Source: Alteromonas sp. V450 (GTDB lineage: Bacteria; Pseudomonadota; Gammaproteobacteria; Enterobacterales; Alteromonadaceae). From it: a DNA stretch of 64,000 bases. The DNA is taken from assembly GCF_001885075.1 (NCBI RefSeq), contig NZ_MODU01000004.1, positions 2,914,001 to 2,978,000 on the forward strand, read 5' to 3'. Below the pieces are notes generated by a model that made no database searches, was not told where the DNA came from, and saw nothing but the letters and a program-made list of their open reading frames with translations. Shown in pieces: positions 38,849-48,276 of the stretch (position 1 is its first letter; every line of letters starts with the position of its first letter). A program made the translations under genes and the position numbers.

Positions 38849-39226
38849 TTACTTGATTTCTACTTCTGCACCAGCTTCTTCAAGCTCTTTCTTAAGTGCT
38901 TCAGCTTCATCTTTGCTTACGCCTTCTTTGATAGCTTTAGGAGCAGATTCAACTACTTCTTTAGCTTCTTTAAGACCTAGGCCAGTCGCGCCGCGAACTG
39001 CTTTGATAACTGCAACTTTGTTGCCACCGAATGAAGTCATAACAACGTCGAATTCAGTCTTCTCTTCAGCTGCACCAGCGTCGCCGCCAGCAGCTGGACC
39101 AGCAACAGCAACAGCAGCTGCAGCAGATACGTTGAATTTCTCTTCAGCCGCTTCAATTAGTTCTACCAGTTCCATTACCGGCATTTCAGCGATTGCGTTT
39201 AAGATATCTTCTTTAGTTAGAGCCAT
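38849..39226 (-). CDS. rplL: 50S ribosomal protein L7/L12
   Basis: Stalk protein that recruits translation GTPases, 125 residues. An N-terminal dimerisation domain (1-35) is joined by an Ala-rich hinge ([16 protein letters not shown]) to the C-terminal factor-binding domain ([12 protein letters not shown]). It follows rplJ by 57 bases and precedes an attenuator. Confidence 0.98.
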   Translation of the reverse strand: MALTKEDILNAIAEMPVMELVELIEAAEEKFNVSAAAAVAVAGPAAGGDAGAAEEKTEFDVVMTSFGGNKVAVIKAVRGATGLGLKEAKEVVESAPKAIKEGVSKDEAEALKKELEEAGAEVEIK

Positions 39227-39283
39227 GTTCTCTAAACTCCTGGGTATAAAATGTTAAAAAAATCAATATGCCAAAAACGCCAA

Positions 39284-39802
39284 TTACTTGGTGTCTTTGA
39301 CCGCCGCCAATACGCGCACAAACTTGCCAGGAACTTCGTTGATTGTTTGAACGAATTTCCCAACTGGTGCTTTGAAGGTTGCAAGTAGTTTCGCAAGCGC
39401 TTCGTCGCGGGTAGGTAGTGCTGCAACTGCGTCCAATTTCTCTGGACCAAGAAGACCGCTACCAATAGATAGTGCTGTAACTTTTAGCTTATCGTTCGTC
39501 TTACCGAAGTCTTTGAAAAGACGTGCCGCACCGCCTGGTGCGTCGATAGAGAAACCATAGATAAGCGGACCAGTTAAGGCGCTGTCTAAGTCTGCAAATT
39601 GACTGTCTGCTAGAGCACGCTTTGCAAGAGTGTTACGTACAACCTTTAGGTATACGCCTTGCTCACGAGCTTTAACACGAAGGTCAGTCAGTTCTGCAAC
39701 TTCCATCCCACGGTATTCAGCAACGGCTACGGATAGAGCGCGAGACGCAACATCAGAAATTTCTGCTACGATCTCTTTTTTTGCTGCTAAACCTAGTGCC
39801 AC
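39284..39802 (-). CDS. rplJ: 50S ribosomal protein L10
   Basis: Base of the ribosomal stalk, which carries the L7/L12 dimers. Two GTG starts lie nine bases apart, 39811 and 39802. The second gives [16 protein letters not shown], which lines up with the E. coli N terminus, and has AGAGG at the right distance, so 39802 (172 residues) is preferred. The L10-L12 complex is expected to repress translation by binding the leader upstream. Confidence 0.96.
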   Translation of the reverse strand: MALGLAAKKEIVAEISDVASRALSVAVAEYRGMEVAELTDLRVKAREQGVYLKVVRNTLAKRALADSQFADLDSALTGPLIYGFSIDAPGGAARLFKDFGKTNDKLKVTALSIGSGLLGPEKLDAVAALPTRDEALAKLLATFKAPVGKFVQTINEVPGKFVRVLAAVKDTK

Positions 39803-40108
39803 TGAGTTCACCTCTTTGTATCTGACTTTGTTTGCGGTTACCCGCTTACGCCGTCAGGGTTCACAGATTGATACCAACCCTCATGGTTGATACCGCTCTA
39901 CGGTGTTTGTTACCCCAGAGAGTCTGAGTCAAACCACCGTCTGCGCAGGTTGTTGTATTAAGCAGTGTGTTGACTGTGAAAGTTCTCTTACCTCTTTCAC
40001 CACACCGCACCTGCGGTCTAGGACGGGAGCTGTTTATTAGCACTGCTAATTGTCACAGCTCCAACCCATAACCTTTAAGAGATTTCGATGAGCCTAAGCT
40101 CAGCGAAA
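39803..40108 (-). promoter_or_regulatory. rplJ leader: L10-type autoregulatory RNA and probable promoter
   Basis: The 306 bases between rplA and rplJ contain no gene. About 39815-39955 (minus) has the look of the L10 leader that binds L10(L12)4: CCTGCGCAGACGGTGG, an internal helix region around CTCTGGGGTAACAAACACCG, and GGGTTGGTATCAA / a second arm before the AGAGGTGAA ribosome site. The upstream part probably carries a promoter equivalent to the E. coli rplJ promoter. I could not fix its boxes. Confidence 0.65.
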
Positions 40109-40804
40109 TTAAAGACCTACAGAAGCCTTATCAAGAGCAACACCAGCACCCATTGTCGTGCTTAGGCTGATCTTCTTGATGTATGTACCTTTAGCAGAAG
40201 AAGGCTTAGCTTTCTTCAATGCTTCAAGTAGCGCTTCAAGGTTTTCTTGAATTTGGTTCGCTTCGAACGCAATCTTACCGATGCTAGCGTGGATGATACC
40301 GTTCTTATCGTTACGGTAGCGTACCTGACCAGCTTTAGCGTTCTTAACTGCCGTTGCAACGTCAGGCGTTACAGTGCCAGTTTTAGGGTTAGGCATAAGG
40401 CCACGTGGACCTAAGATTTGACCTAGTTGACCAACAACACGCATCGCGTCTGGGCTAGCAACTACTACGTCAAAGTTCATTTCGCCTTTCTTAACTTGCT
40501 CAGCTAAGTCGTCCATACCAACGATGTCTGCACCAGCTTCTTTCGCTGCTTCAGCATTTGCACCTTGAGTAAATACTGCTACGCGAACGTCTTTACCAGT
40601 ACCGTTAGGTAGTACAGTTGCACCACGAACGTTTTGGTCAGATTTCTTCGCATCGATACCAAGGTTAACAGATACGTCAACGCTTTCTGCGAACTTAGCT
40701 GTCGCTAGTTCTTTAAGAAGCGCTACTGCTTCGTTGATTTCGTACTCTTTAGTAGAGTCAACTTTGTCGCGGATTAGGCGAGCGCGTTTAGTTAATTTAG
40801 CCAT
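40109..40804 (-). CDS. rplA: 50S ribosomal protein L1
   Basis: Protein of the mobile L1 stalk at the tRNA exit site, 231 residues, with the family stretches [20 protein letters not shown] and [19 protein letters not shown]. In E. coli L1 represses translation of the rplK-rplA mRNA; the same gene pair, 4 bases apart, is kept here. Confidence 0.98.
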   Translation of the reverse strand: MAKLTKRARLIRDKVDSTKEYEINEAVALLKELATAKFAESVDVSVNLGIDAKKSDQNVRGATVLPNGTGKDVRVAVFTQGANAEAAKEAGADIVGMDDLAEQVKKGEMNFDVVVASPDAMRVVGQLGQILGPRGLMPNPKTGTVTPDVATAVKNAKAGQVRYRNDKNGIIHASIGKIAFEANQIQENLEALLEALKKAKPSSAKGTYIKKISLSTTMGAGVALDKASVGL

Positions 40805-40808
40805 TCGA

Positions 40809-41237
40809 TTAGTCCTCTACGTTCAAGCCCATTGAGCGAGCAGAACCCGCGATAGTGCGTACCGCTGCATCTAGATCAGCTGCAGTAAGGTCTGGCTCTT
40901 TAGTTTTAGCAATCTCTTCCAACTGAGCGCGAGTAACTTTACCCACTTTTTCAGTGTTAGGACGGCCAGAACCGCTCTTGATGCCCGCTGCTTTCTTAAG
41001 CAGGTAAGACGCAGGAGGAGTCTTAGTTTCGAATGTGAAAGAACGATCTTCGTATACAGTAATTTCTACTGGTACTGGAGCGCCTTTCTCAAGGCTTTCT
41101 GTTTTCGCGTTGAAAGCCTTACAGAATTCCATGATGTTTACACCGTGTTGACCTAGTGCAGGACCAACCGGTGGACTTGGGTTAGCAGCGCCTGCTGCAA
41201 CCTGAAGCTTAATAATACCGCTTACTTTTTTAGCCAT
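40809..41237 (-). CDS. rplK: 50S ribosomal protein L11
   Basis: Protein of the GTPase-associated centre, needed for RelA activation, 142 residues. The Pro-rich N-terminal segment ([18 protein letters not shown]) and the rRNA-binding C-terminal domain are intact. It is the first gene after the promoter at 41328-41356 and is separated from nusG by a terminator. Confidence 0.98.
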   Translation of the reverse strand: MAKKVSGIIKLQVAAGAANPSPPVGPALGQHGVNIMEFCKAFNAKTESLEKGAPVPVEITVYEDRSFTFETKTPPASYLLKKAAGIKSGSGRPNTEKVGKVTRAQLEEIAKTKEPDLTAADLDAAVRTIAGSARSMGLNVED

Positions 41238-41327
41238 TTTACATGCTCTCTTGTTTGGGTCTAACGCCTCGCAAATACAGAGATTATTTGCTCAATCGGC
41301 TTCCCGTTTCCGTTTAAAAGGGCGCGC

Positions 41328-41356
41328 ATTATATAAGGTGATTAATCACTATGCAA
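41328..41356 (-). promoter_or_regulatory. Sigma-70 promoter of the rplKAJL-rpoBC operon
   Basis: On the minus strand TTGCAT, a 17-base spacer and a perfect TATAAT are followed by the GC-rich discriminator GCGCGCCC, typical of stringently controlled ribosomal promoters. Transcription would start near 41320, about 85 bases before rplK. Confidence 0.85.
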
Positions 41357-41429
41357 GCCCTTGGATGATTAAAAAACGATCTTGTTGCAACCGCATATCG
41401 GTGTGATAGCGCAGGTTGTGTACTGAAAT

Positions 41430-41458
41430 AAAAAAGCCTGCACTAAGCAGGCTTTTTT
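41430..41458. terminator. Terminator after nusG
   Basis: AAAAAAGCCTGC / GCAGGCTTTTTT with a 5-base loop, 13 bases after the nusG stop. It separates the secE-nusG unit from rplK. Confidence 0.93.
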
Positions 41459-41471
41459 AAATATCACTTAT

Positions 41472-42023
41472 TTAACCTTTTTCTACTTGGCCAAACTCTA
41501 ATTCAACTGGCGTTGAGCGACCAAAAATAAGTACCGATACTTTTACGCGGCTCTTTTCGTAGTCTACTTCTTCTACCACGCCGTTAAAGTCTGCAAATGG
41601 ACCATCGGTAACACGAATAACTTCGCCTGGCTCGAACAACGTCTTTGGTCTTGGCTTATCAACGTTTTCTTCAAGGCGATTTAAGATAGCATCCGCTTCT
41701 TTTTGCGTGATAGGCATAGGACGGTCAGATGTACCACCGATGAAACCCAATACGCGAGGAACGCTTTTCACCAAATGCCACGACTCTTCTGTCATTGCCA
41801 TTTCTACCAAAACGTAACCCGGGTAGAATTTGCGCTCAGATTTACGTTTTTGACCCGCACGCATTTCCACTACTTCTTCAGTTGGTACGAGTACCTGACC
41901 AAAGTAGTCTTCCATGTTGTGCATTTTGATGTATTCAAGCAGGGTCTTCTTAACGCGAGCCTCATATTGTGAATAGGCTTGAACTACGTACCATCTTTTC
42001 TTTACTGCTTCTTCTTCAGACAT
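41472..42023 (-). CDS. nusG: Transcription termination/antitermination protein NusG
   Basis: A 183-residue RNA polymerase accessory factor. The NGN domain (1-120) contains [17 protein letters not shown] and [10 protein letters not shown], and the KOW domain at about 130-180 has [19 protein letters not shown]. It starts 4 bases after secE, so the two are co-translated. It couples RNA polymerase to the ribosome and to Rho. Confidence 0.98.
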   Translation of the reverse strand: MSEEEAVKKRWYVVQAYSQYEARVKKTLLEYIKMHNMEDYFGQVLVPTEEVVEMRAGQKRKSERKFYPGYVLVEMAMTEESWHLVKSVPRVLGFIGGTSDRPMPITQKEADAILNRLEENVDKPRPKTLFEPGEVIRVTDGPFADFNGVVEEVDYEKSRVKVSVLIFGRSTPVELEFGQVEKG

Positions 42024-42027
42024 ACGC

Positions 42028-42405
42028 TTATGCTCCTATTCCGGTAATAAAGCCAACTACACGAACGATGATGCCGTCTAGTCCCCATAAAATTAGTGCC
42101 ATAATCAAGGTCGCTGCAAGCACGATAAGTGTAGTTTGGTTCGCCTCTTGGCGAGTTGGCCACACAACCTTGCGAACTTCCGTGCGAGACTCTTTAGCAA
42201 AGCTCAAGAAGGTGCTACCTTTTTCGGTAGTTGCCGCGATAAAACCAGCAATACCAACAACTACAACAATCGCGATAGCGCGGTAAAGTACCGAGATCTC
42301 GCCGTACATTGTGTTAGCGGTTACTAAACCGGCCAGTAGTGCAAACACCACTACCCATTTAAACATGTCCAATGCATTGGACTGATTTTCCGTCTTTTCG
42401 CTCAT
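42028..42405 (-). CDS. secE: Preprotein translocase subunit SecE
   Basis: A 125-residue inner-membrane protein with three transmembrane segments (about 13-32, 39-57, 95-118), the E. coli-type long form. The conserved cytoplasmic motif before the last segment is [14 protein letters not shown]. It stabilises SecY in the protein-export channel. It lies 80 bases after tRNA-Trp and 4 bases before nusG. Confidence 0.97.
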   Translation of the reverse strand: MSEKTENQSNALDMFKWVVVFALLAGLVTANTMYGEISVLYRAIAIVVVVGIAGFIAATTEKGSTFLSFAKESRTEVRKVVWPTRQEANQTTLIVLAATLIMALILWGLDGIIVRVVGFITGIGA

Positions 42406-42485
42406 GTTACGATCCTAGCACTACAGCGTCGTTGTTTTACGCATCTACTCAATGCGCAATTTAAAATTCTTAGTTTAAGTAAATT

Positions 42486-42562
42486 TGGCAGGGGTGGAGG
42501 GACTCGAACCCCCAACCATCGGTTTTGGAGACCGCTGTTCTACCAATTCGAACTACACCCCT
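42486..42562 (-). tRNA. tRNA-Trp (anticodon CCA)
   Basis: A 77-base cloverleaf on the minus strand with the CCA end encoded. The acceptor stem AGGGGTG pairs with CACCCCT, the anticodon loop CTCCAAA carries CCA (42526-42528), and the T arm has GGTTCGAGTC. It lies 80 bases upstream of secE with no terminator between, so it is probably cut from a tRNA-secE-nusG transcript. Confidence 0.97.
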
Positions 42563-42654
42563 GTGGTGTCTAAAAGACAAAATTTACTTACACTGCCCTT
42601 GTGAGTTGTGCGTCTTTTCTAAGGAAAGTGCGGTATCGCAAGGGAGGGACGCGT

Positions 42655-42682
42655 ATTATACTTAACCACTTTCAAGATACAA
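42655..42682 (-). promoter_or_regulatory. Promoter of tRNA-Trp/secE/nusG
   Basis: On the minus strand TTGTAT, a 16-base spacer and a perfect TATAAT are followed by a GC-rich stretch (ACGCGTCCCTCCC) of the kind found in stringently controlled stable-RNA promoters. It lies about 90 bases before the tRNA. Confidence 0.8.
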
Positions 42683-42729
42683 GCGGTTTATCCATCCCAT
42701 CTGCGATTGAACGCTAATTCACGCCTTAC

Positions 42730-44571
42730 CTATTCAACGCCTATAAATCCGCCCGTTTGATGAGCCCACAGCTTGGCATAAATGCCATTGTGTGCAATCA
42801 ACTCTGCATGCGTCCCCTGTTCTACAATGTTGCCCTTATCCAAAACAAGTAACCTGTCCATTTGTGCGATAGTAGACAGTCGGTGTGCAATAGCGAGTAC
42901 TGTTTTGCCTTCCATGACCTTGTCTAAGCAGGCCTGAATAGCCGCTTCAACCTCTGAGTCTAGTGCAGATGTGGCTTCATCTAATACCAGTACGGGCGCA
43001 TCTTTTAGTAATACACGAGCAATAGCAATGCGCTGACGCTGCCCACCGGAAAGCTTCACGCCTCGTTCACCCACGTGAGCGTCGTACCCTGTTCTACCAT
43101 GACTATCGGTAAGGGTAAGAATAAAGTCGTGCGCTTCGGCCTGTTTTGCTGCCCGGATCATATCTGCTTCTGTCGCATCGGTTCGCCCGTAAAGAATATT
43201 GTCGCGTACCGAGCGGTGCATCAGCGAGGTATCTTGTGTCACCATGCTAATTTTAGCGCGAAGGGTCTCTTGACCTACTTCAGTAATATCTTGGCCGTCA
43301 ATAATAATGCGCCCACTCTGGGTGTCGTAAAAACGCATGAGCAAATTAACCAGCGTCGATTTACCCGCGCCAGAACGCCCCACTAAGCCCACTTTTTCGC
43401 CGGGCTTAATGGTTAAATCCAAGTTGGTGAATACATCAATGGGTTTGTTGTCTGCACCTGAATAGGAAAAATGCACACTATCGAAATTAATCCCCCCGCC
43501 ATTAACCTTTAACGCATTGGCCTTTGGCTTGTCTTTTACTGCAATAGGCTGCGCTAGTGTATTCATGCCGTCCTGCACCGTGCCTAAGTTTTCAAACAAA
43601 CCTGATACTTCCCACATAACCCAGTGAGACATACCGTTTAATCGCAAACACAGACTAATAGCAATGGCGATATCGCCGGGGCTTGCAATGTTTTCCATCC
43701 ATAAATACACAGACAGCGCGCCAACAGTGAAAATAAGAATGGCGTTAGCCATTTCTACACAGAATTCCAACACGGTAACCAAACGCATTTGCGGGTAAAC
43801 CGTTTTAAGAAAACCATCCATACTTTCTTTGGCGTAATCCGCTTCGCGCCGACTATGTGAAAACAGCTTCACCGTTGTGATATTGGTATAGCTATCAACA
43901 ATACGTCCTGTCATTAATGAGCGGGCGTCGGCTTGCTTTTGCGAGACTTCTTTTAGTTTAGGTACCAGCACCTTCAAAATACCGATATACACAAAAAACC
44001 ATACGATTAGCGGCATAGCTAAGCGCCAGTCAGTGCTGAAAATAAGCACGACCATAGAAATAAAATAAACACTGATATACACCAGCAAGTCGAGAACCTT
44101 GGTCACGGTTTCTCGTACCGATAGCGCTGTCTGCATCACTTTGGTAGCCACACGGCCGGCAAACTCATCGTGGAAGAAGGTTAAACTTTGGCCAAGTAAA
44201 TAACGATGTGCCTGCCATCTAATGCGCATGGGGTAGTTCCCCATCAAAGACTGACGAGAAAACAACGAGCGCAACAAAATAAACAATGGAATAAAAACGA
44301 GAACGGTTAACCCCATGCCAATTAGGGTAAATTTTTGGTCCGCTAAAAACGTGTCTCGATCCTGCTCAGAAAACCAGTCTACAAGCTGCCCCAAAAAACC
44401 AAACAGGGCGACTTCCAACATGGCGACAACTGCACTTAGTAAAGACACCGTTAAAATAACACCCCACATCCCGCTGGTGTAATATCTACAAAACGCGACA
44501 ATGCCAGTAGGCGGTTGTGAAGGGGGTGTATCAGGGAAAGGCTGGGTAAGCTTTTCAAAAAATGAAAACAT
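42730..44571 (-). CDS. ABC exporter with fused membrane and ATPase domains
   Basis: A 613-residue half-transporter of the MsbA/MdlB type. The six-helix exporter domain spans about 30-320 and the nucleotide-binding domain about 345-590, with Walker A GRSGAGKS, signature LSGGQRQR, Walker B VLVLDEAT and the switch His in IAHRLST. A longer frame begins at 44664, but the ATG at 44571 (MFSFFEKLTQPF) fits the usual family length better; its ribosome site is weak. The substrate is unknown; lipids or drugs are typical. It occupies the place where many relatives carry tufB. Confidence 0.85.
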   Translation of the reverse strand: MFSFFEKLTQPFPDTPPSQPPTGIVAFCRYYTSGMWGVILTVSLLSAVVAMLEVALFGFLGQLVDWFSEQDRDTFLADQKFTLIGMGLTVLVFIPLFILLRSLFSRQSLMGNYPMRIRWQAHRYLLGQSLTFFHDEFAGRVATKVMQTALSVRETVTKVLDLLVYISVYFISMVVLIFSTDWRLAMPLIVWFFVYIGILKVLVPKLKEVSQKQADARSLMTGRIVDSYTNITTVKLFSHSRREADYAKESMDGFLKTVYPQMRLVTVLEFCVEMANAILIFTVGALSVYLWMENIASPGDIAIAISLCLRLNGMSHWVMWEVSGLFENLGTVQDGMNTLAQPIAVKDKPKANALKVNGGGINFDSVHFSYSGADNKPIDVFTNLDLTIKPGEKVGLVGRSGAGKSTLVNLLMRFYDTQSGRIIIDGQDITEVGQETLRAKISMVTQDTSLMHRSVRDNILYGRTDATEADMIRAAKQAEAHDFILTLTDSHGRTGYDAHVGERGVKLSGGQRQRIAIARVLLKDAPVLVLDEATSALDSEVEAAIQACLDKVMEGKTVLAIAHRLSTIAQMDRLLVLDKGNIVEQGTHAELIAHNGIYAKLWAHQTGGFIGVE

Positions 44572-44923
44572 GCAGAACTCGCGACTAATTAAACAAGATA
44601 CGCTGACGGCAGCGGGCTTTTCGACGAAATATGGGCTGCGATTGTGACAATGCGCAACACTCATTAGTTACGCAATTCTACACGATATGTTCATATTTTT
44701 GAGCGCTATCTGTTAAAAACGTAGCATTTAGCGAATGTTAAAAAAGCGTTAAGCGCACCTGTATTCACGACTAAGCCACTTCACGGGTCCAAAGCAAGAC
44801 TTCATACTACGGTCTAAAATAAACGAAACCGAATATATCGCTTAAACGCCAACAAGAGCGTAATTCACAAATGTGCTCCCTCGCCTGTAATTGCAATAAT
44901 TGCAAAAATAATGTGCAAAAATA
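44572..44923. other. Divergent promoter region between ABC exporter and DUF5916 gene
   Basis: No gene is visible in these 352 bases. The first 93 are an in-frame N-terminal extension of the exporter that I judged untranslated. The region close to 44924 holds a perfect 15-base palindrome, TTGCAATAATTGCAA (44891-44905), placed where an operator for the DUF5916 gene would sit. Confidence 0.45.
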
Positions 44924-47386
44924 ATGACAATTTTAGATATGGATATTTTAAAAAAACAACGTTCAACGAATCGTTTATCTTTTAAGGCATCGCGGATACC
45001 TTTAGTTTTAATATGTTGTTGTATATCAATGTTGAGCGTTACTGATGTGGCTGCGTCACAGTTAATACAGAATAACAAAGCTACGCTAGACGTGCAGACG
45101 CAATCGAGCGGAAATCCGGTTATCCAGCAACGTCCTAGTGCCATACAGGTAGAAAAACAGGCTGATAGTGTAGTTGTGCCTTATTTGGCTGAAACTGTGA
45201 CTATAGACGGTATTGTAAATGAGTCTGTCTGGAAAGAGGCCGCAACGGTACCTCTTACCTTCGTCACTCGCCCTTTCGAAAATACGGCTCCTCCCGTTAG
45301 CACGACCGCACGAATTTTTGAAAATGGTGAAAATATCTATATCGCATTTTCCGCACAAGATAATGATATATCGCAAATACGCGCCCTGTTCAGAGACCGT
45401 GATAGCGTATGGAACAACGACCTCGTAGGAATAAAGATTGATACATTTGGCGATAGCCGCCTCTCCTACCAATTTTTTGTAAATCCACACGGCATCCAAA
45501 CGGACGCAATTGAGAACCAAATGACACGAAGCGAAAGTGATAGTTGGAATGCAATTTGGGATGCGCAAGCACGGATAAACGATGATGGGTACACGGTAGA
45601 AATGGCACTTCCATTTCGCATTATGAACTTCATAGATAGCGATGGACCAAAACAGTGGCGCGCCGAATTCGTTCGTTTTTATCCTCGCGAGAATAACCTG
45701 CGGATTTCTAACCGTCCAGTCGACAGAAATAATGCCTGCAACTTATGTCAAATGGGCGAAATGCGCGGATTTGCCTCAGCCAAGCAAGGTAAAAACCTTT
45801 CCCTTACGCCCTACGCTGTAGCTGGATACGCACGCAACCGTCAGCCACAAAGCGACTGGCAATATCAAAACAATCAAGAAGTAGGGGTTGATATAAACTG
45901 GGGAATTTCGTCTGACATGTTATTACAGGCGACAATAAATCCAGACTTTTCACAAGTCGAGGCTGATGCTGGACAGCTCGGAATTAACAACCCTTTTGCG
46001 CTTTTTTTTCCGGAACAACGCCCGTTTTTTCTAGAAAATGCTGACTTTTTCAGCACGCAATATGACTTAGTTTACACGCGCAACATCGGCGCTCCCGATT
46101 TAGGTACAAAACTGACAGGGCGTATCAACAACCATACATTCGGTATATTGGCAGCGAATGATGAAAGTACGACATTTCTGGTACCCGGTAACTTAGGCTC
46201 TAGTGTCGCAAGGTTAAATGAGCAAAGCACGAACGTTGCAGGGCGATATCGCTACGATGTTTCAGACAACCTCTCTTTCGGTACTATAGCAACAGGCAGG
46301 CACGCATCAACCTATCACAATGTAGTGGTAGGGATTGATTCGCGCTATCAAATAACGCCCAGTGACACACTACGAGTCCAATTTTTGCGCTCACAAACAG
46401 ACTATCCCAATGATTTATATACTACATTTTGCCGCAACGAATGTACCGACGACAACGATATCAACGAAACAACGTTACGAACGCGTTTCGACGATTCGTT
46501 CTCTGGCAATACATATAAAGTAGACTATCGCCACGAAGAGCGTACTTGGTACATGATTGCAAATAGAACAAGTACTCAGTCAGATTTTCGTGCTGATCTT
46601 GGCTTTGAAAGTACCGTTGACAGGCATAAAAATGTGTTAGGCGGCGGCCGCATATGGTGGAGCGACGACTCGTGGTGGAACAGGTTTGAATTTGGCGGTG
46701 ATTGGGACATCACGCACAATGATGACGGCGAACTAATAGAAAGAGAAGTACAAGCGCAATTCGAACTCAATGCAGCCTACCAATCCTATTTTAATTTTGG
46801 TTGGGTTAAACGCGATACGGTTGGATTGCGTGAAAATGGCGCTAGCCTTTCGATTGATGGTAACACCACTCGGTTTACTGAACAGCAATTTTCGCTTTAC
46901 TTCGAGGCGCAGCCCTCTCGCACTCTCTATTTTGAAAATTTTGTTCGTATTGGTGACCGCATCGATCTGCGCAACAATCGGTTAGGGAAACAACGTCTCT
47001 TCGAGCCATCTATTACTCTCAACTTAGGCCAAAAGTTAAGCGTGTCTGTCAGCCATGAGTACAACCAGATTGATGTCAACGACGCCGAACTGTTTACTGC
47101 AAATCTCTCTGACTTGCGTATGAGCTATCAGTTTGATGCAAAACAATTTGTTCGCCTCGCCCTCGTTTATGCAGACATCAAACGCAACCCCGATAATTAT
47201 CTTATGCGCGTAGATGCAAGAGAGCGTAGCCTTGGCACTCAATTGGTTTATTCATATATGATAAATCCACTTTCACGGTTGTTTATTGGCTATGGTGATT
47301 CAGCAATTGCAGATGAGGATAACCCAGGTCTAGCGCGAACCGAGCAAGCTGTATTTATGAAATTCAGCTACGCTTGGTTGTACTAG
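44924..47386 (+). CDS. DUF5916 protein with CBM9/DOMON-like N-terminal domain
   Basis: An 820-residue exported protein. A hydrophobic export signal lies at about 25-45 (IPLVLICCCISMLS). A CBM9-like domain spans about 85-250 (TIDGIVNESVWKEA, NDLVGIKIDTFGDSRLSYQF). The rest fits the DUF5916 layout, a predicted outer-membrane barrel beginning LLQATINPDFSQVEAD and FFPEQRPFFLENADFF and ending in an aromatic residue. The function is unknown; members often lie near peptidase or polymer-degradation genes. ATG at 44924 has no clear ribosome site, and ATG at 44939 is an alternative. It is probably monocistronic. Confidence 0.82.
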   Translation: MTILDMDILKKQRSTNRLSFKASRIPLVLICCCISMLSVTDVAASQLIQNNKATLDVQTQSSGNPVIQQRPSAIQVEKQADSVVVPYLAETVTIDGIVNESVWKEAATVPLTFVTRPFENTAPPVSTTARIFENGENIYIAFSAQDNDISQIRALFRDRDSVWNNDLVGIKIDTFGDSRLSYQFFVNPHGIQTDAIENQMTRSESDSWNAIWDAQARINDDGYTVEMALPFRIMNFIDSDGPKQWRAEFVRFYPRENNLRISNRPVDRNNACNLCQMGEMRGFASAKQGKNLSLTPYAVAGYARNRQPQSDWQYQNNQEVGVDINWGISSDMLLQATINPDFSQVEADAGQLGINNPFALFFPEQRPFFLENADFFSTQYDLVYTRNIGAPDLGTKLTGRINNHTFGILAANDESTTFLVPGNLGSSVARLNEQSTNVAGRYRYDVSDNLSFGTIATGRHASTYHNVVVGIDSRYQITPSDTLRVQFLRSQTDYPNDLYTTFCRNECTDDNDINETTLRTRFDDSFSGNTYKVDYRHEERTWYMIANRTSTQSDFRADLGFESTVDRHKNVLGGGRIWWSDDSWWNRFEFGGDWDITHNDDGELIEREVQAQFELNAAYQSYFNFGWVKRDTVGLRENGASLSIDGNTTRFTEQQFSLYFEAQPSRTLYFENFVRIGDRIDLRNNRLGKQRLFEPSITLNLGQKLSVSVSHEYNQIDVNDAELFTANLSDLRMSYQFDAKQFVRLALVYADIKRNPDNYLMRVDARERSLGTQLVYSYMINPLSRLFIGYGDSAIADEDNPGLARTEQAVFMKFSYAWLY

Positions 47387-47432
47387 ATTCGGCAAAGCTA
47401 TCAATGTCATGGTGTGAGATGTTCAACAAAGG

Positions 47433-48056
47433 TTAATCGGAGTAACCCAGCGCTTTTAAAGTACTTTCTACTTTATCAACGTGCTGTTCGCGCCACTGCT
47501 CTAGCGTCATTGAAGCATCTTTCTCTGCTCTCGCTTTAGCAATAGTAAAGACATTTTCAGCTTGCTCGAGCGGGATCACAGCAATTCCTTCTTCATCAGC
47601 GACCACAATATCGCCAGCATTAACGCTAACGCCGCCACACAACACCGGCGTGTTAAGCGGCGCAACACACTTCTTAGCACCTGGTTTAGGGACAACACCG
47701 CGGGCGAATACGGGGAATTTATTTTCTCGTGTTTGTGCAATATCCCTGATAACGCCGTCGATCACAAAGCCTTTGATCCCTCTTGATTGTGCAATAGCAC
47801 ATACATTCCCCCCCGCCACAGCATAGTTGTCGTCAGCCTCTACAACAATAATGTCGCCAGGACTGGCGCGATAAATAGCGGCATGCAGCATAAGGTGATC
47901 GCCAGGAGCGCATTTTACGGTAAAAGCTGGGCCAGCAATGCGAGGTATGTTTGACCACAGTGGCTTTATTGCATAATCGATGAACTGCTGTCGAGGCAGT
48001 GCATCTGCATAGTCACAGGGAGATATCGTCTCGAATGGAATCGTGTTTGTTTGCAT
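47433..48056 (-). CDS. RraA-like family protein
   Basis: A 207-residue protein of the RraA / HMG-CHA aldolase superfamily. Recognisable parts are GPAFTVKCAPGDHLMLHAAI, the substrate-loop GGNVCAIAQSRGIKGFVIDG and the VIRDIAQ arginine-aspartate pair that binds pyruvate and metal in the aldolases. A class II pyruvate aldolase or a decarboxylase role is as likely as RNase E inhibition. The longer C-terminal helix (SMTLEQWREQHVDKV) is more aldolase-like. The ATG at 48056 is preferred over TTG at 48068, with GAGG just upstream. Confidence 0.82.
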   Translation of the reverse strand: MQTNTIPFETISPCDYADALPRQQFIDYAIKPLWSNIPRIAGPAFTVKCAPGDHLMLHAAIYRASPGDIIVVEADDNYAVAGGNVCAIAQSRGIKGFVIDGVIRDIAQTRENKFPVFARGVVPKPGAKKCVAPLNTPVLCGGVSVNAGDIVVADEEGIAVIPLEQAENVFTIAKARAEKDASMTLEQWREQHVDKVESTLKALGYSD

Positions 48057-48276
48057 TTGAACCCTCAACTGGCTGATTTTTCACTATCTCACCACTATAG
48101 CTCACTATAATCAGCAAGTTGTTACAAGCTGTGTATTTTCATTATAAACGCTTTTTCTATTCCATAAGCCGTGCTAAAACCTTACGCATAACCTAGGCCA
48201 TGCTGCCTGGGATTTTGAAATATGCCTGAATAAAACTCTCTTGAAAGGCAAAGTAGTTAATAAAGGAACCAACACC

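Noticed and set aside
38793..39257. Open frame of 154 codons on the plus strand over rplL
   Set aside because: Ala/Ser-rich antisense of the Ala-rich L7/L12 hinge; not a gene.
39803..39811. GTG at 39811 as the rplJ start
   Set aside because: It adds three residues absent from other L10 proteins and overlaps the ribosome site used by the GTG at 39802.
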